Shown: in pieces, positions 1 to 8,903 of the stretch | Layout of the letters: each line of letters starts with the position of its first letter | Numbering within the stretch: position 1 is the stretch's first letter | Origin: SSSZ01 sp035345935 | GTDB lineage: Bacteria > Pseudomonadota > Gammaproteobacteria > Burkholderiales > Rhodocyclaceae | DNA length: 31,324 nucleotides | Reading direction: 5' to 3' | Assembly: GCA_035345935.1 (NCBI GenBank) | Contig: DAORDK010000036.1 | Span: forward strand, 1-31,324 | The notes under the pieces: model-generated | The model's input: the letters and a program-made list of their open reading frames with translations, nothing else | The model's database searches: none | What the model was told of the DNA's origin: nothing | Program-made: the position numbers and the translations under genes

Positions 1-1283
1 TCGAGGTCTCCCTGGTGCGGCCCGGCCCCATCCAGGGCGGCATGGTGCATCCCTATCTCAAGCGGCGGGCCGGGGAAGAGCCGGTGGAGGCGGTGTCGCC
101 GGCGGTGGACGCGGTGCTGGAGCGCACCCTAGGCGTGCCCATCTTCCAGGAGCAGGTGATGCAGCTGGCGGTGGTGGCGGCCAACTTCACCCCCGGCGAG
201 GCCGATCAGCTGCGCCGCTCCATGGCCGCCTGGCGGAGAAAGGGCGGGCTGGAGCACTTCGAGGAGAAACTCCTCGCCGGGATGGCCGCCAACGGCCTGC
301 CGGAGACCTTTGCCCGGCGCATCTTCGCCCAGATCCAGGGGTTCGGCGAATATGGCTTTCCCGAGTCCCACGCCGCCAGCTTCGCGCTCCTCGTCTATGC
401 CTCGGCCTGGCTCAAGCGGTACGAGCCGGCCGCTTTCCTCTGCGGGCTCCTGAACAGCCAGCCCATGGGCTTCTACTCGCCCTCGCAGCTGGTCCAGGAC
501 GCCCGCCGCCACGGGGTGGCGGTGCGGCCGGTGGAGGTGGCGGCCAGCGGCTGGGACAGCGTGGTGGAGGCCGATGGCGGCGTGCGCCTGGGGCTGCGGG
601 AAATCGTCGGCTTTGCCCGGGCGGCGGCGGAGCGCATCGTCGCCGCCCGCACGGCGCATCCCTTCGCCGACGTGGGCGACCTTGCCGCCCGGGCGGCCCT
701 GAACCGCCGCGACCTCGACCTCCTGGCCGCCGCCGATGCCCTCGCCAGCCTCGCCGGCCACCGCCGCCAGGCGGCCTGGGCGGCGACGGCTGCCGCGGTC
801 CAGGGCGACCTCTTCGACGGGATTCCCCTGCGGGCCGAACCGGCGGCTGACCTGCCGGCGCCCAATGAGGGCGAGAACCTGGTGGCCGATTACCGCAGCC
901 TGGGGCTGACGCTCCGTCGGCATCCCCTGGCCTTGCTGCGCTCCCATCTCGCGGCCCGCCGCTTCCTGAGCGCCGGTGATCTGCAGCGCAGCCCCGACCG
1001 CCTGCTCGCCCGCGCCGCCGGCATCGTCACCGGCCGCCAGCGCCCGGGCACCGCCAGCGGCATCGTCTTCGTCACCCTGGAGGACGAGACCGGCTACACC
1101 AATGTGGTGGTGCGCCCGGAGCTGGCGGAAAGACAACGTCGCGAACTTCTCGGCGCCCGTCTCCTGGGTGTCTATGGCCAGCTGGAAGCCAAGTCGGGGG
1201 TGGTGCATCTGCTGGCCAAGCGGCTGGTGGACCTCACCGCCTGGCTGGGGCGGCTGGAGACGGCGAGCCGGGATTTCCATTGA
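1..1283 (+). CDS. dnaE2: Error-prone DNA polymerase DnaE2, C-terminal part (5' truncated by window)
   Basis: The reading frame is open from base 3, so the gene starts left of the window and only about 426 C-terminal residues are present. The family is about 1,000-1,100 residues. The first residues read EVSLVRPGPIQGGMVHPYL, the C-family polymerase block shared by DnaE1 and DnaE2. A helix-hairpin-helix-like stretch follows (QIQGFGEYGFPESHAASFA). Near the end is an OB-fold region (GIVFVTLEDETGYTNVVV). The ending SRDFH and the short C-terminus are typical of DnaE2, not of the replicative DnaE. DnaE2 acts with ImuA/ImuB in SOS-induced translesion synthesis, and those genes are expected just upstream, outside the window. 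Promoter and LexA box cannot be seen here. Confidence 0.93.
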   Translation, partial: EVSLVRPGPIQGGMVHPYLKRRAGEEPVEAVSPAVDAVLERTLGVPIFQEQVMQLAVVAANFTPGEADQLRRSMAAWRRKGGLEHFEEKLLAGMAANGLPETFARRIFAQIQGFGEYGFPESHAASFALLVYASAWLKRYEPAAFLCGLLNSQPMGFYSPSQLVQDARRHGVAVRPVEVAASGWDSVVEADGGVRLGLREIVGFARAAAERIVAARTAHPFADVGDLAARAALNRRDLDLLAAADALASLAGHRRQAAWAATAAAVQGDLFDGIPLRAEPAADLPAPNEGENLVADYRSLGLTLRRHPLALLRSHLAARRFLSAGDLQRSPDRLLARAAGIVTGRQRPGTASGIVFVTLEDETGYTNVVVRPELAERQRRELLGARLLGVYGQLEAKSGVVHLLAKRLVDLTAWLGRLETASRDFH

Positions 1284-1368
1284 ACGGGACAGGCCTGCAG
1301 GATGAGGGAAGACGAGCGCGAGCCGCGAGTCGCGATAAAATGGCTCCCCTTTCCAAAGCAAAAGAACC

Positions 1369-2412
1369 ATGGATTCCTACGCCGTTCTCGGCCTCGCCCC
1401 CGGCGCCAGTCCGGCGGAGATCAAGCGCGCTTACCGTCGGCTGGCAATGGCCTGGCATCCCGACCGTAACCGGGCGCCCGAGGCCACCGATCGCTTCAAA
1501 GCCATCCGCGCCGCTTACGACGCGCTTCAGGACACGGACGAGGAGAATGACTCGGAATCGGCCGATCCGCCCGAGACGAAGCCGGCCGATCCGCCCGAAA
1601 CGAAGCCGGCCGATGCGTCCCAATCCGAACCGAGCCCTGAGCCGCCGCGGGCGCCGGACATCCGTCTCGACCTGGAAATTTCCTTGGAAGAGGGAGCGAC
1701 CGGGTGCCGCAAGACGATTCACTACCAGCGGGGCAAGCCCTGCGACACTTGTACAGGCACCGGCGAGGCAGGGATCAGCCGGTCCCGCATTTGCGAGCCC
1801 TGCCACGGCAGCGGGCGCATCCGCAACCGCAAGAACGGACTTGAGCGATGCTCCCACTGCCAGGGACGGGGCTTTTTCAGTGAGCGCATCTGTCCCGATT
1901 GCGAAGGGAGCGGCCGCGACACCGCCGACGTGCGGCTGGCGGTCAAGGTTCCTGCCGGTATCCTGCCTGGAGACGAACTCCGCTTGTCCGGGCAGGGCGA
2001 GCCCGCCGAAGGCGAACTGGCGGCGGGCGATCTCTTCCTGACCCTTCGCTTTGTCCGCCACCCCTTGTTCGAACTCGACGGGCGGGATCTGCATCTGAAA
2101 GTGCCGGTCAGCGTGCTGACTCTTCTGGCGGGCGGGACCCTGGACCTTCCGCTTCCAGGGGGCAGTGAGACTGTGGAAATCGCTCCCGGCGACATTGCCG
2201 CCAGGAAGCTGCGAATTCCCGGCCGCGGCTATCCCGGGCGGCAGCGCGTAGCGGCTGGCGACTTGGTAGTGGACCTGGAACCGGTCCTGCCGCGTGCCCT
2301 GGACGATCGACAACTCAAGCGCCTTGCCGAGGTGAACGCGTCGCTGGAAAAGCGTCTGAGCGAATGTTTCCCGGAGATTGCCGCCTGGCGGGCGAAATAC
2401 GGGAAGCGCTGA
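1369..2412 (+). CDS. DnaJ-like co-chaperone with J domain, zinc-finger domain and C-terminal substrate domain
   Basis: The 347-residue protein starts with a J domain (about residues 1-60) carrying the HPD tripeptide at 30-32, which stimulates the DnaK ATPase. Four CxxCxGxG-type motifs follow, with Cys pairs at 125/128, 142/145, 161/164 and 175/178, i.e. the two-zinc module of type I J-proteins. The C-terminal half (about 190-340) reads like the DnaJ peptide-binding beta domains (VKVPAGILPGDELRLSGQGE). The Gly/Phe-rich segment that normally follows the J domain is missing. Residues 60-97 are instead an acidic, Pro-rich linker built from a tandem repeat. It lies 85 bases after dnaE2 and probably has its own promoter: a TAAAAT -10-like hexamer is at 1336-1341, without a clear -35. 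It is probably a paralogue and not the housekeeping dnaJ, because dnaK/grpE are not adjacent. Confidence 0.88.
   Translation: MDSYAVLGLAPGASPAEIKRAYRRLAMAWHPDRNRAPEATDRFKAIRAAYDALQDTDEENDSESADPPETKPADPPETKPADASQSEPSPEPPRAPDIRLDLEISLEEGATGCRKTIHYQRGKPCDTCTGTGEAGISRSRICEPCHGSGRIRNRKNGLERCSHCQGRGFFSERICPDCEGSGRDTADVRLAVKVPAGILPGDELRLSGQGEPAEGELAAGDLFLTLRFVRHPLFELDGRDLHLKVPVSVLTLLAGGTLDLPLPGGSETVEIAPGDIAARKLRIPGRGYPGRQRVAAGDLVVDLEPVLPRALDDRQLKRLAEVNASLEKRLSECFPEIAAWRAKYGKR
1561..1616 (+). repeat. 24-bp in-frame tandem repeat in the DnaJ-like linker (about 2.3 copies)
   Basis: Two 24-base units (1561-1584 and 1585-1608) differ at one base, and a partial third copy runs to about 1616. Each unit encodes ADPPETKP, so copy changes would lengthen or shorten the linker by 8 residues without a frameshift. 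Confidence 0.85.
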
Positions 2413-2424
2413 TTCCAGGTCCGA

Positions 2425-2817
2425 TCAGGCGGTGGTGTCCACCAGATTGCCAGTCGTCGTCGCGCCGTCAGCCGTGACGACGACGGCGGCCTCCTCGCTG
2501 CTGCCCTGGGTGGCGGTGGCCACTCGCTCATAAATCCCGGAAAGCCGTTCGCTCATGACGGAAAGCGCTTGGAGACTGGCCAGACCCTGGCGGGCGAAAT
2601 CCGCGACGGTATCCGCGCGATTCGACTGGCTACGCAGCGTCCGGGCGTTTTCCTGGGCTCGATCGGCAACCTGCTGGGCGCTCGACGCTTGGCGCCGGAG
2701 TTCCCGGGCTGTCTGCTCGGCCTGATCGGCGCTACGCTGAGCCTGTTGCGACTGCAACTGCTGCAGCGCGTCGTTGCCCAGGCCAGAACCGGCAGAGGAG
2801 AGGGAAATCGAAGCCAC
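2425..2817 (-). CDS. Hypothetical small alanine/glutamine-rich helical protein with VxADGxTTG...TA tail
   Basis: I do not recognise the family. The 130-residue product has a Ser/Gly/Leu N-terminus (MASISLSSAGSG). A long heptad-like, Gln/Ala/Arg-rich helical region follows (about residues 15-95), probably a coiled coil. The Thr/Val-rich tail ends VVVTADGATTTGNLVDTTA. There is no signal peptide, membrane segment or cysteine. The tail resembles the end of the neighbouring 67-residue protein encoded 24 bases upstream on the same strand, so the pair may be co-transcribed and related. The gene ends 12 bases from the convergent DnaJ-like gene with no visible terminator. That it is a real gene is supported by its length, codon pattern and the shared tail. 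Confidence 0.7.
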   Translation of the reverse strand: MASISLSSAGSGLGNDALQQLQSQQAQRSADQAEQTARELRRQASSAQQVADRAQENARTLRSQSNRADTVADFARQGLASLQALSVMSERLSGIYERVATATQGSSEEAAVVVTADGATTTGNLVDTTA

Positions 2818-2841
2818 CCGAGCACCTCTCGCGTCGTACCG

Positions 2842-3045
2842 TCACGCCGTGACGTTGATGACGCTACCGGTGGTCTGGCCTTCGGCATTGACCACCGGCC
2901 GTGGGGATTCCTCACGGACAGGGGGCGGCTCCTCGGCCTTCTTGGCCTCCTGGCGCTCGGCCTGACGTGCGGGCTGATTCTCGGCGGCCTTCTGCAAGGC
3001 GGCCTGAGTGGTATTCGAACTGGAAGCAACGGAATCGACAGCCAT
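2842..3045 (-). CDS. Hypothetical 67-residue charged protein with the same C-terminal motif as its neighbour
   Basis: The start ATG at 3045 has a good ribosome binding site, AGGAG, six bases upstream. The product opens with a Ser/Ala/Asn stretch, continues with a charged Gln/Glu/Lys/Arg segment (about residues 20-48, likely disordered or helical), and ends VVNAEGQTTGSVINVTA. That ending parallels the tail of the protein encoded just downstream: hydrophobic pair, A-(D/E)-G, T-T-G, hydrophobic pair, T-A-stop. No known domain is visible, and function is unknown. Confidence 0.65.
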   Translation of the reverse strand: MAVDSVASSSNTTQAALQKAAENQPARQAERQEAKKAEEPPPVREESPRPVVNAEGQTTGSVINVTA

Positions 3046-3117
3046 GGCATGCTCCTGATAGGTTCCACTCCCTCACTTTACACCTTGGAACGAATTTGAA
3101 CAGGGTCCTCGCCTGCG

Positions 3118-4437
3118 TTACTGAAACGCGCCCGGGGCAAGCCGGCTCGGGGGTACCAGGGGACGCGAGCCGACGGGGAAGGCGAATTCAGCCCTGGGCA
3201 GCAAATCCACGCTACGCGCGCTTCCCGGAGGACGAACGGAGCCGCGCAGGGGGGAATTCAGAGGCAGCTTGATCGGGATGCCCTCGACCGGAATCAATTC
3301 GGCACGGGACAGATTCTGATTGCCTTCGAAGCGCCCGTTGGGAGCGGGGGCAAGGTTGCCATAGCCCACGGTCAGATTGTTGATCACCCAGACCTCGGTG
3401 TCCGGCCGGAATTTGTCCGACCAAACGAAGAGGAAATTGCCGTGGTTGAATTCGCTGGTGAGCGTGTTATGGACCAGATACAGCGCGTTGTCGGGCCAGC
3501 GCGGTCCCTCGGCGCCGTAGGAGACCAGGGTGGGGTTCTGGGTCTCCGCGCTCTGTCCGATCAGGTTGCCGATGACGTAGGCGACGCCGCCATTGGGAAA
3601 TTCAAGTTCATAGGAGGCCTGGCCTTGGGGGCCGTCCGCCAGGAGGTTGTAGGCCACAAGATTCTCCCGGGCCCGGGACTTGACCAGGTGGCCCCGGTAG
3701 CCGCCGGAGAAGCGGCTGCCAACGAGGGTGAATTTGCCGATCGCCCCGACGTAGAGCAGATGGTGGAGATCGCCCCGGTGACGCGGGGCTGCGCCGAATT
3801 CGCTGTCGGCGATTTCCAGGGTGGCGTCGGCGAAATTGGCCGTCAGGATGCCCATTTCGTTGTCGAAAAAGGCGCATTTTCTGATTCTCAGGGTGCCGTG
3901 CTCGAAGCGGATTCCGGCGCCGTTGCCGTCGGCGACGCGGGCTCCCCGAAATTCGATGTTCTCGATGTCGAACTCGCCGTCGGCGATGACCCAGATGGCC
4001 TTGTCGTCGGCGGAAGCTCCATCCGCCATCATCACCGGGCGCTCGCCGACGCCCCGGATGGTGAGGCGTTTTTGCTTCCAGACCACCGGCTGGCGCGAGT
4101 AGGTGCCCGCACGGATTTCGATGATGTCGCCGTCGCGGGCCAGTCTTGCGGCTTCCCCGACGGTGGCGATGGCGGTGCCCGGGCCAACCCGCAGGATTTT
4201 CTGCCCAGCCGTCGGCGACGGGGAGCTACGGGGTTGTGGCGGTTCCTCGGCTTTAGGCTCGGGAGATGGCGACGGAACGGCCATCAACTTGCCATCCGGG
4301 CCCCGGCGAATCTCGCCGCGGTAATCCGGCGATCGGGGGAGGGGATCGGTTTCCGGCGCCGCCGCCGCGACGGTGAGGCTTGCCGCGAGAGTCAGCAGCG
4401 CCAGGGTCGAAGCTCTCGCGGCATGCAGTATGCCCAT
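3118..4437 (-). CDS. Secreted right-handed parallel beta-helix protein
   Basis: The N-terminus is a signal peptide (hydrophobic ALLTLAASLTVAAAAP). A Pro/Ser-rich linker follows (about residues 50-75), then repeated short beta-strand coils of the pectate-lyase-like type (for example DGDIIEIRAGTY, DIENIEFRGARV, GTLRIRKCAFFDNEMGI, LVHNTLTSEF). Such exported folds usually bind or cleave polysaccharides, but no catalytic set is recognisable here, so no substrate is assigned. An ATG at 4452 would overlap the gcvP stop by 8 bases. The ATG at 4437 has a TAGGG five bases upstream and begins directly before the signal peptide, so I chose it. Position suggests co-transcription with gcvP, although a functional link to glycine metabolism is not obvious. 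Confidence 0.82.
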   Translation of the reverse strand: MGILHAARASTLALLTLAASLTVAAAAPETDPLPRSPDYRGEIRRGPDGKLMAVPSPSPEPKAEEPPQPRSSPSPTAGQKILRVGPGTAIATVGEAARLARDGDIIEIRAGTYSRQPVVWKQKRLTIRGVGERPVMMADGASADDKAIWVIADGEFDIENIEFRGARVADGNGAGIRFEHGTLRIRKCAFFDNEMGILTANFADATLEIADSEFGAAPRHRGDLHHLLYVGAIGKFTLVGSRFSGGYRGHLVKSRARENLVAYNLLADGPQGQASYELEFPNGGVAYVIGNLIGQSAETQNPTLVSYGAEGPRWPDNALYLVHNTLTSEFNHGNFLFVWSDKFRPDTEVWVINNLTVGYGNLAPAPNGRFEGNQNLSRAELIPVEGIPIKLPLNSPLRGSVRPPGSARSVDLLPRAEFAFPVGSRPLVPPSRLAPGAFQ

Positions 4438-4444
4438 CGCAGCC

Positions 4445-7324
4445 CTAGACATAATCGCCCGGCGGCGGACAGGAACAGTTCAGATTGCGGTCGCCGAAGA
4501 CATCGTCGATGCGATTCACGCTCGGCCAGAATTTATTGAGTTTGACCCAAGGCAGGGGAAAGACTGCCTCCTCGCGGCTGTAGGGGTGCCGCCATTCGGC
4601 ATCCACGACGTCAGCCTGGGTATGCGGGGCATTCTTGAGCGGGTTGTCCGCGGCGCTCCACCCCCCGCCTTCGACCTTGCGGATTTCTTCCCGGATGCCG
4701 ACCATTGCTGCGACGAAGCGGTCCAGTTCGGCCTTGGATTCGGACTCCGTGGGCTCGACCATGATCGTTCCGGGCACCGGGAAACTGACCGTGGGGGCAT
4801 GGAATCCGTAATCCATGAGCCGTTTGGCGATGTCGATTTCCGTCACTCCGGTGGCCGCCTTGATCGGTCGGATGTCGAGAATGCACTCGTGGGCGACGCG
4901 GCCGTTCTTGCCGACATACAAGACCGGGTAGTGAGCCTTGAGTCGTTCGGCCAGGTAATTGGCGTTGAGAATGGCCACCTGGGTCGCCCGCTTGAGCCCT
5001 TCGCCGCCGAGCATGGCGATGTACATCCATGAGATGGTCAGGATCGACGCGGAACCGAAGGGTGCGGCACTGACCGCTCCCTGCCCGGCATGGGGCCCTT
5101 CCACCGCTTGCACCGCGTGATTGGCCATGAAGGGCGCCAAATGGGCCTTGAGGCCTATGGGGCCCATGCCCGGACCGCCACCGCCGTGGGGAATGGCGAA
5201 GGTCTTGTGCAGATTCATGTGACTGACGTCGGCGCCAATGTAGCCGGGGGAGGTGAGGCCGACCTGGGCGTTCAGGTTGGCGCCGTCCATGTAAACCTGG
5301 CCGCCGTGGTAGTGCACCAGGGCGCAGATGTCCCGGATGTCTTCCTCGAAAACGCCGTGGGTCGAGGGATAGGTGATCATCAGGCAAGCCAGATTGGCGG
5401 CGTGTTCTTGCGCTTTGTTCTGGAGGTCCACAATGTCCACGTTGCCCCGCTCGTCGCAATCGACCACCACCACCTGCATGTTGGCCATCTGGGCGGTGGC
5501 CGGATTGGTCCCGTGGGCGGACTTGGGGATCAGACAGATATTGCGATGGCCCTCGCCGCGGCTGGCGTGATAGCGGGCGATGGCCACCAGGCCGGCGTAT
5601 TCGCCCTGGGCGCCGGAATTGGGCTGCATGCAGATGGCGTCGAATCCGGTGAGGGTGCGCAACCAGTCTTCGAGGCCACGGATCATCTGGAGGTAGCCCT
5701 GGGCCTGATCGAGGGGTGCGAAGGGATGGAGGCCGGCAAATTCGCGCCAAGTGACCGGGATCATCTCGCTGGTGGCGTTGAGCTTCATGGTGCAGGAACC
5801 CAGCGAGATCATCGAGTGGTCGAGGGCCAGATCGCGGTTCTGAAGCGATTTCAGATAGCGCAGCATCTCGTGCTCGGTGTGGTGGGTGTTGAACACCGGG
5901 TGAGCGAGAATGGCATCGTCCCGCAAGAGTTCGTTGGGCAGGGCTGGGTCTGCGGCGGCGACCTGGACGTCAAGGGCTTCGAAATCCGGGGTGATCTGGC
6001 AAATGACCTTGAACAGCGCCGCCATGTCTTCGCGGGTCGTCGTCTCGTCGAAGGACACACCGAGGATGCCGGCGGATACGCGGCGCAGGTTGTAGCCGGC
6101 ACCCTGAGCGTTTCGGCAAAGGGTCTCGGCCCGGGCGCCGAGGTCGAGATGGACAGTGTCGAAGAACTGCCGAGTGAGTACCGTGACACCCGCCCGCTTG
6201 AGTCCCTCGGCAAATATGGCGGCCAAACGGTGAATCCGGGCGGCGATGGTCCTCAGGCCGGCTGGGCCGTGGTAAACGGCGTACATGCCGGCCATGTTGG
6301 CGAGCAGCACCTGGGAGGTGCAGATGTTGGAGTTGGCCTTCTCCCGTCGGATGTGCTGCTCGCGGGTCTGCAGGGTCATGCGCAGCGCCGTCTTCCCGCG
6401 CGCGTCCTTGGAAACGCCGATGATGCGGCCCGGCATGGCACGCACAAAGGCTTCCCGGGTGGCGAAAAAGGCAGCGTGGGGACCGCCGAAACCCATGGGA
6501 ACGCCGAAGCGCTGACTCGATCCGAAGGCGATGTCGGCGCCCATCGTGCCGGGGGGCTTGAGCAGCACCAGGGCCATGAGGTCGCTGGCTACCGCCACCG
6601 TGGCACCGCGAGCCTTGAGGGCGGCAATGACGGGAGTCAGATCGGTCGCCTCCCCTCGATCATTGGGGTACTGGAGCAAGGCCCCGAAACAGTCTTCTTC
6701 GGCGGCGTGGGCGGCAGTCTTGATCACCAGCTCGAAACCGAAGTAGGTGGCGCGCGTCTTGACCACGTCGAGAGTCTGGGGAAAACAATCGGCATCGACG
6801 AAGAAACGGTTGGATTTCGACTTGGACACCCGCCGCGCCATCGTCATCGCCTCGGCGGCGGCAGTCGCCTCGTCCAGCAGCGAGGCGTTGGCCAGTTCGA
6901 GGCCGGTGAGGTCTACGACCATCTGCTGGAAGGTGAGCAGCGCCTCGAGCCGCCCCTGGGCAACTTCGGCCTGGTAGGGCGTATACGCCGTGTACCAGCC
7001 GGGATTTTCCAGCAGGTTCCTGAGGATCACCTTGGGCGTCAGGGTGTCGTAGTAGCCCATGCCGATTAACGACTTGTTCACCCGGTTGCGACGGGCAATG
7101 GCCTTCAAAGTGGCCAGAGCCTCGTGCTCCCGTTGGGGGGGCGGCAACTTCAGTTCGCCCGGCAGGCGGATGACGGCCGGGACGGTCTGGTCGATCAACT
7201 GATCCAGACTCGCGACGCCAAGCGCGTCGAGCATGGCGGCGATTTCCGCAGCGCACGGGCCGATGTGGCGGCCGATGAATTCGTCCTTCTGTTCCAGGGC
7301 GGACAGGGGCTGGCTGTAAGGCAT
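4445..7324 (-). CDS. gcvP: Glycine dehydrogenase (decarboxylating), P-protein of the glycine cleavage system
   Basis: P-protein decarboxylates glycine with pyridoxal phosphate and passes the aminomethyl group to the lipoyl arm of GcvH. The 959-residue length fits the single-chain, proteobacterial form with fused N- and C-terminal halves. The PLP lysine is K707 in NLHKTFAIPHGGGGPG, followed by the glycine-rich loop. The N-terminus (FIGRHIGP) and blocks such as MIPLGSCTMKLN-type (here MISLGSCTMKLN) are family hallmarks. The ATG at 7324 is preferred over an upstream in-frame start because it has AGGA about seven bases upstream and begins the conserved N-terminus. It is the third gene of the riboswitch-controlled gcvT-gcvH-gcvP operon. 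Confidence 0.98.
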   Translation of the reverse strand: MPYSQPLSALEQKDEFIGRHIGPCAAEIAAMLDALGVASLDQLIDQTVPAVIRLPGELKLPPPQREHEALATLKAIARRNRVNKSLIGMGYYDTLTPKVILRNLLENPGWYTAYTPYQAEVAQGRLEALLTFQQMVVDLTGLELANASLLDEATAAAEAMTMARRVSKSKSNRFFVDADCFPQTLDVVKTRATYFGFELVIKTAAHAAEEDCFGALLQYPNDRGEATDLTPVIAALKARGATVAVASDLMALVLLKPPGTMGADIAFGSSQRFGVPMGFGGPHAAFFATREAFVRAMPGRIIGVSKDARGKTALRMTLQTREQHIRREKANSNICTSQVLLANMAGMYAVYHGPAGLRTIAARIHRLAAIFAEGLKRAGVTVLTRQFFDTVHLDLGARAETLCRNAQGAGYNLRRVSAGILGVSFDETTTREDMAALFKVICQITPDFEALDVQVAAADPALPNELLRDDAILAHPVFNTHHTEHEMLRYLKSLQNRDLALDHSMISLGSCTMKLNATSEMIPVTWREFAGLHPFAPLDQAQGYLQMIRGLEDWLRTLTGFDAICMQPNSGAQGEYAGLVAIARYHASRGEGHRNICLIPKSAHGTNPATAQMANMQVVVVDCDERGNVDIVDLQNKAQEHAANLACLMITYPSTHGVFEEDIRDICALVHYHGGQVYMDGANLNAQVGLTSPGYIGADVSHMNLHKTFAIPHGGGGPGMGPIGLKAHLAPFMANHAVQAVEGPHAGQGAVSAAPFGSASILTISWMYIAMLGGEGLKRATQVAILNANYLAERLKAHYPVLYVGKNGRVAHECILDIRPIKAATGVTEIDIAKRLMDYGFHAPTVSFPVPGTIMVEPTESESKAELDRFVAAMVGIREEIRKVEGGGWSAADNPLKNAPHTQADVVDAEWRHPYSREEAVFPLPWVKLNKFWPSVNRIDDVFGDRNLNCSCPPPGDYV

Positions 7325-7358
7325 GGGTGTTCCTGGCGGAGGATTGAGGCGCGGAGTG

Positions 7359-7745
7359 TCAGGCGGCGTCGGCCACGGCCTGGTAGGCGGCGGCATCCAG
7401 GAGTTTGTCCAGGTCGGCCGCGTCGTCCGGCTTCATCCGGAAGAGCCAGGCGGCATAGGCGTCCTGATTGACGCTTTCCGGCGCATCGGCGGCGTCCTGG
7501 TTTACGGCGGTGACGGTTCCGGCAATGGGCGCGTAGACGTCGGCGGCGGCCTTCACCGACTCGACCACCGCCAGTTCCTTCTCGGCATCGAAATGGGCGC
7601 CCACCTCGGGCAGTTCGACGAACACGAGGTCACCCAGGGCTTCCTGGGCATGGTCGGTAATTCCGACTGTGACGGTGCCGTCGGCGTCAAGGCGCAGCCA
7701 TTCGTGGGAGGCGGTGTATTTCAGGTGAGCGGGGGCGTTGGACAT
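7359..7745 (-). CDS. gcvH: Glycine cleavage system H protein (lipoyl carrier)
   Basis: This 128-residue carrier shuttles the aminomethyl intermediate between P-, T- and L-proteins. The lipoylated lysine is K65 in VVESVKAAADVYAP, and the upstream block SHEWLRLDADGTVTVGIT is typical. It lies 40 bases after gcvT and 34 bases before gcvP in the same operon. The gene for lipoamide dehydrogenase (L-protein) is not in the window; it is normally shared with other complexes. Confidence 0.98.
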   Translation of the reverse strand: MSNAPAHLKYTASHEWLRLDADGTVTVGITDHAQEALGDLVFVELPEVGAHFDAEKELAVVESVKAAADVYAPIAGTVTAVNQDAADAPESVNQDAYAAWLFRMKPDDAADLDKLLDAAAYQAVADAA

Positions 7746-7785
7746 CGTATTTACTCCAGGGAGAGTCGGGGTTTTGGAATTTGGT

Positions 7786-8865
7786 TCAGATCAGTCCTTT
7801 GCCGTGACGGGCAAAGGGGGGTTTGACGACCTTGGCTTTCAGGCGTTTGTCACGTATTTCGACATCGACGATGGCGTCGAGGGGTAGCCCCAGGGGAAGG
7901 CGGGCCAGAGCGATGGACATCTGCAAGGTGGGCGAAAAGCTCCCGCTGGTGATCTCGCCGGTACCGTAGTCGGTGTAGACCCTCTGGTGGCCGCGCAGGA
8001 CCCCCTTGTCGAGCAGTACCAGGCCGAGGAAGTCGGCGCGGCAGCCGTTGATGGTCAAGGCCGCCTTGCCGACGAAGTCGCGATTGCCGTCCAGGACGAC
8101 CGTCCAGGCCAGGCCGGCGTCGAGGGGGGAGACATTCTCGTCCATGTCCTGGCCGTAGAGATTCATGCCGGCTTCCAGGCGCAAGGTATCGCGGGCGCCC
8201 AGGCCGCAAGGAGCCACTCCGGCAGCGGCCAGGCTGTTCCAGGTCGCGACGGCGTCACCGGCGGGTAGCATGATTTCGAAGCCATCCTCGCCGGTGTAAC
8301 CGGTGCGGGCGACGAAGGTGTCGCCAATGGCGCAGGCGAAGAAGGGCTTCAAGTCCTCGCTTGCCGCGCGAACCTGGGGGAGCACCTGCCACACCTTTGC
8401 CCGGGCATTGGGTCCCTGGACGGCGATCATGGCCAGATCGCGGCGCGGCGTGATCGTCAGGTCCATGCCCCAGTCGGCACGGTGGGCCTGCATCCAGGCG
8501 ATGTCTTTTTCGGCAGTGCCAGCGTTCACCACCAAGCGGAAGTGCTCGTCGGTCAGAAAATAGATGATCAGATCGTCCACTACTCCACCGACATCGTTAA
8601 GCATGCAGGAATAGAGCGCCTTGCCGGGAAGCTTGAGCTTGGCCACGTCGTTGGCGACGAGACGGGTGAGGAAGGGGCGGACGTCGGGGCCGACCAGATC
8701 GACCGGGCACATGTGGCAGACGTCGAACATGCCGCAATCGCGGCGGACTGCGTGGTGCTCCTCGATCTGGGATCCGTAGTTGACGGGCATGTCCCAGCCA
8801 CCGAAATCAACCATCCGCGCACCCATGGCGCGATGGGTTTCGTTGAGCACTGTTTTCTTCAGCAT
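7786..8865 (-). CDS. gcvT: Glycine cleavage system aminomethyltransferase (T-protein)
   Basis: T-protein moves the methylene group from GcvH to tetrahydrofolate and releases ammonia. The 359-residue protein carries the family blocks MVDFGGWDMPVNYG near the N-terminus, GYTGEDGFEI, and RDTLRLEAGMNLYGQDMDE. The ATG at 8865 has an AAAGGA ribosome binding site and begins the conserved sequence. An in-frame upstream start at 8910 would lie inside the leader terminator hairpin and is rejected. It is the first gene of the operon, about 40 bases after the terminator of the glycine riboswitch. Confidence 0.98.
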   Translation of the reverse strand: MLKKTVLNETHRAMGARMVDFGGWDMPVNYGSQIEEHHAVRRDCGMFDVCHMCPVDLVGPDVRPFLTRLVANDVAKLKLPGKALYSCMLNDVGGVVDDLIIYFLTDEHFRLVVNAGTAEKDIAWMQAHRADWGMDLTITPRRDLAMIAVQGPNARAKVWQVLPQVRAASEDLKPFFACAIGDTFVARTGYTGEDGFEIMLPAGDAVATWNSLAAAGVAPCGLGARDTLRLEAGMNLYGQDMDENVSPLDAGLAWTVVLDGNRDFVGKAALTINGCRADFLGLVLLDKGVLRGHQRVYTDYGTGEITSGSFSPTLQMSIALARLPLGLPLDAIVDVEIRDKRLKAKVVKPPFARHGKGLI

Positions 8866-8903
8866 ATCAATCCTTTGCGACGAAATATTAAAGTCGCTTC
8901 TAG

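Noticed and set aside
5090..7069. 659-codon open frame on the plus strand opposite gcvP
   Set aside because: It lies fully antisense to a well-conserved gene, has low-complexity Gly/His/Val composition and matches no family; it is a GC-rich shadow frame.
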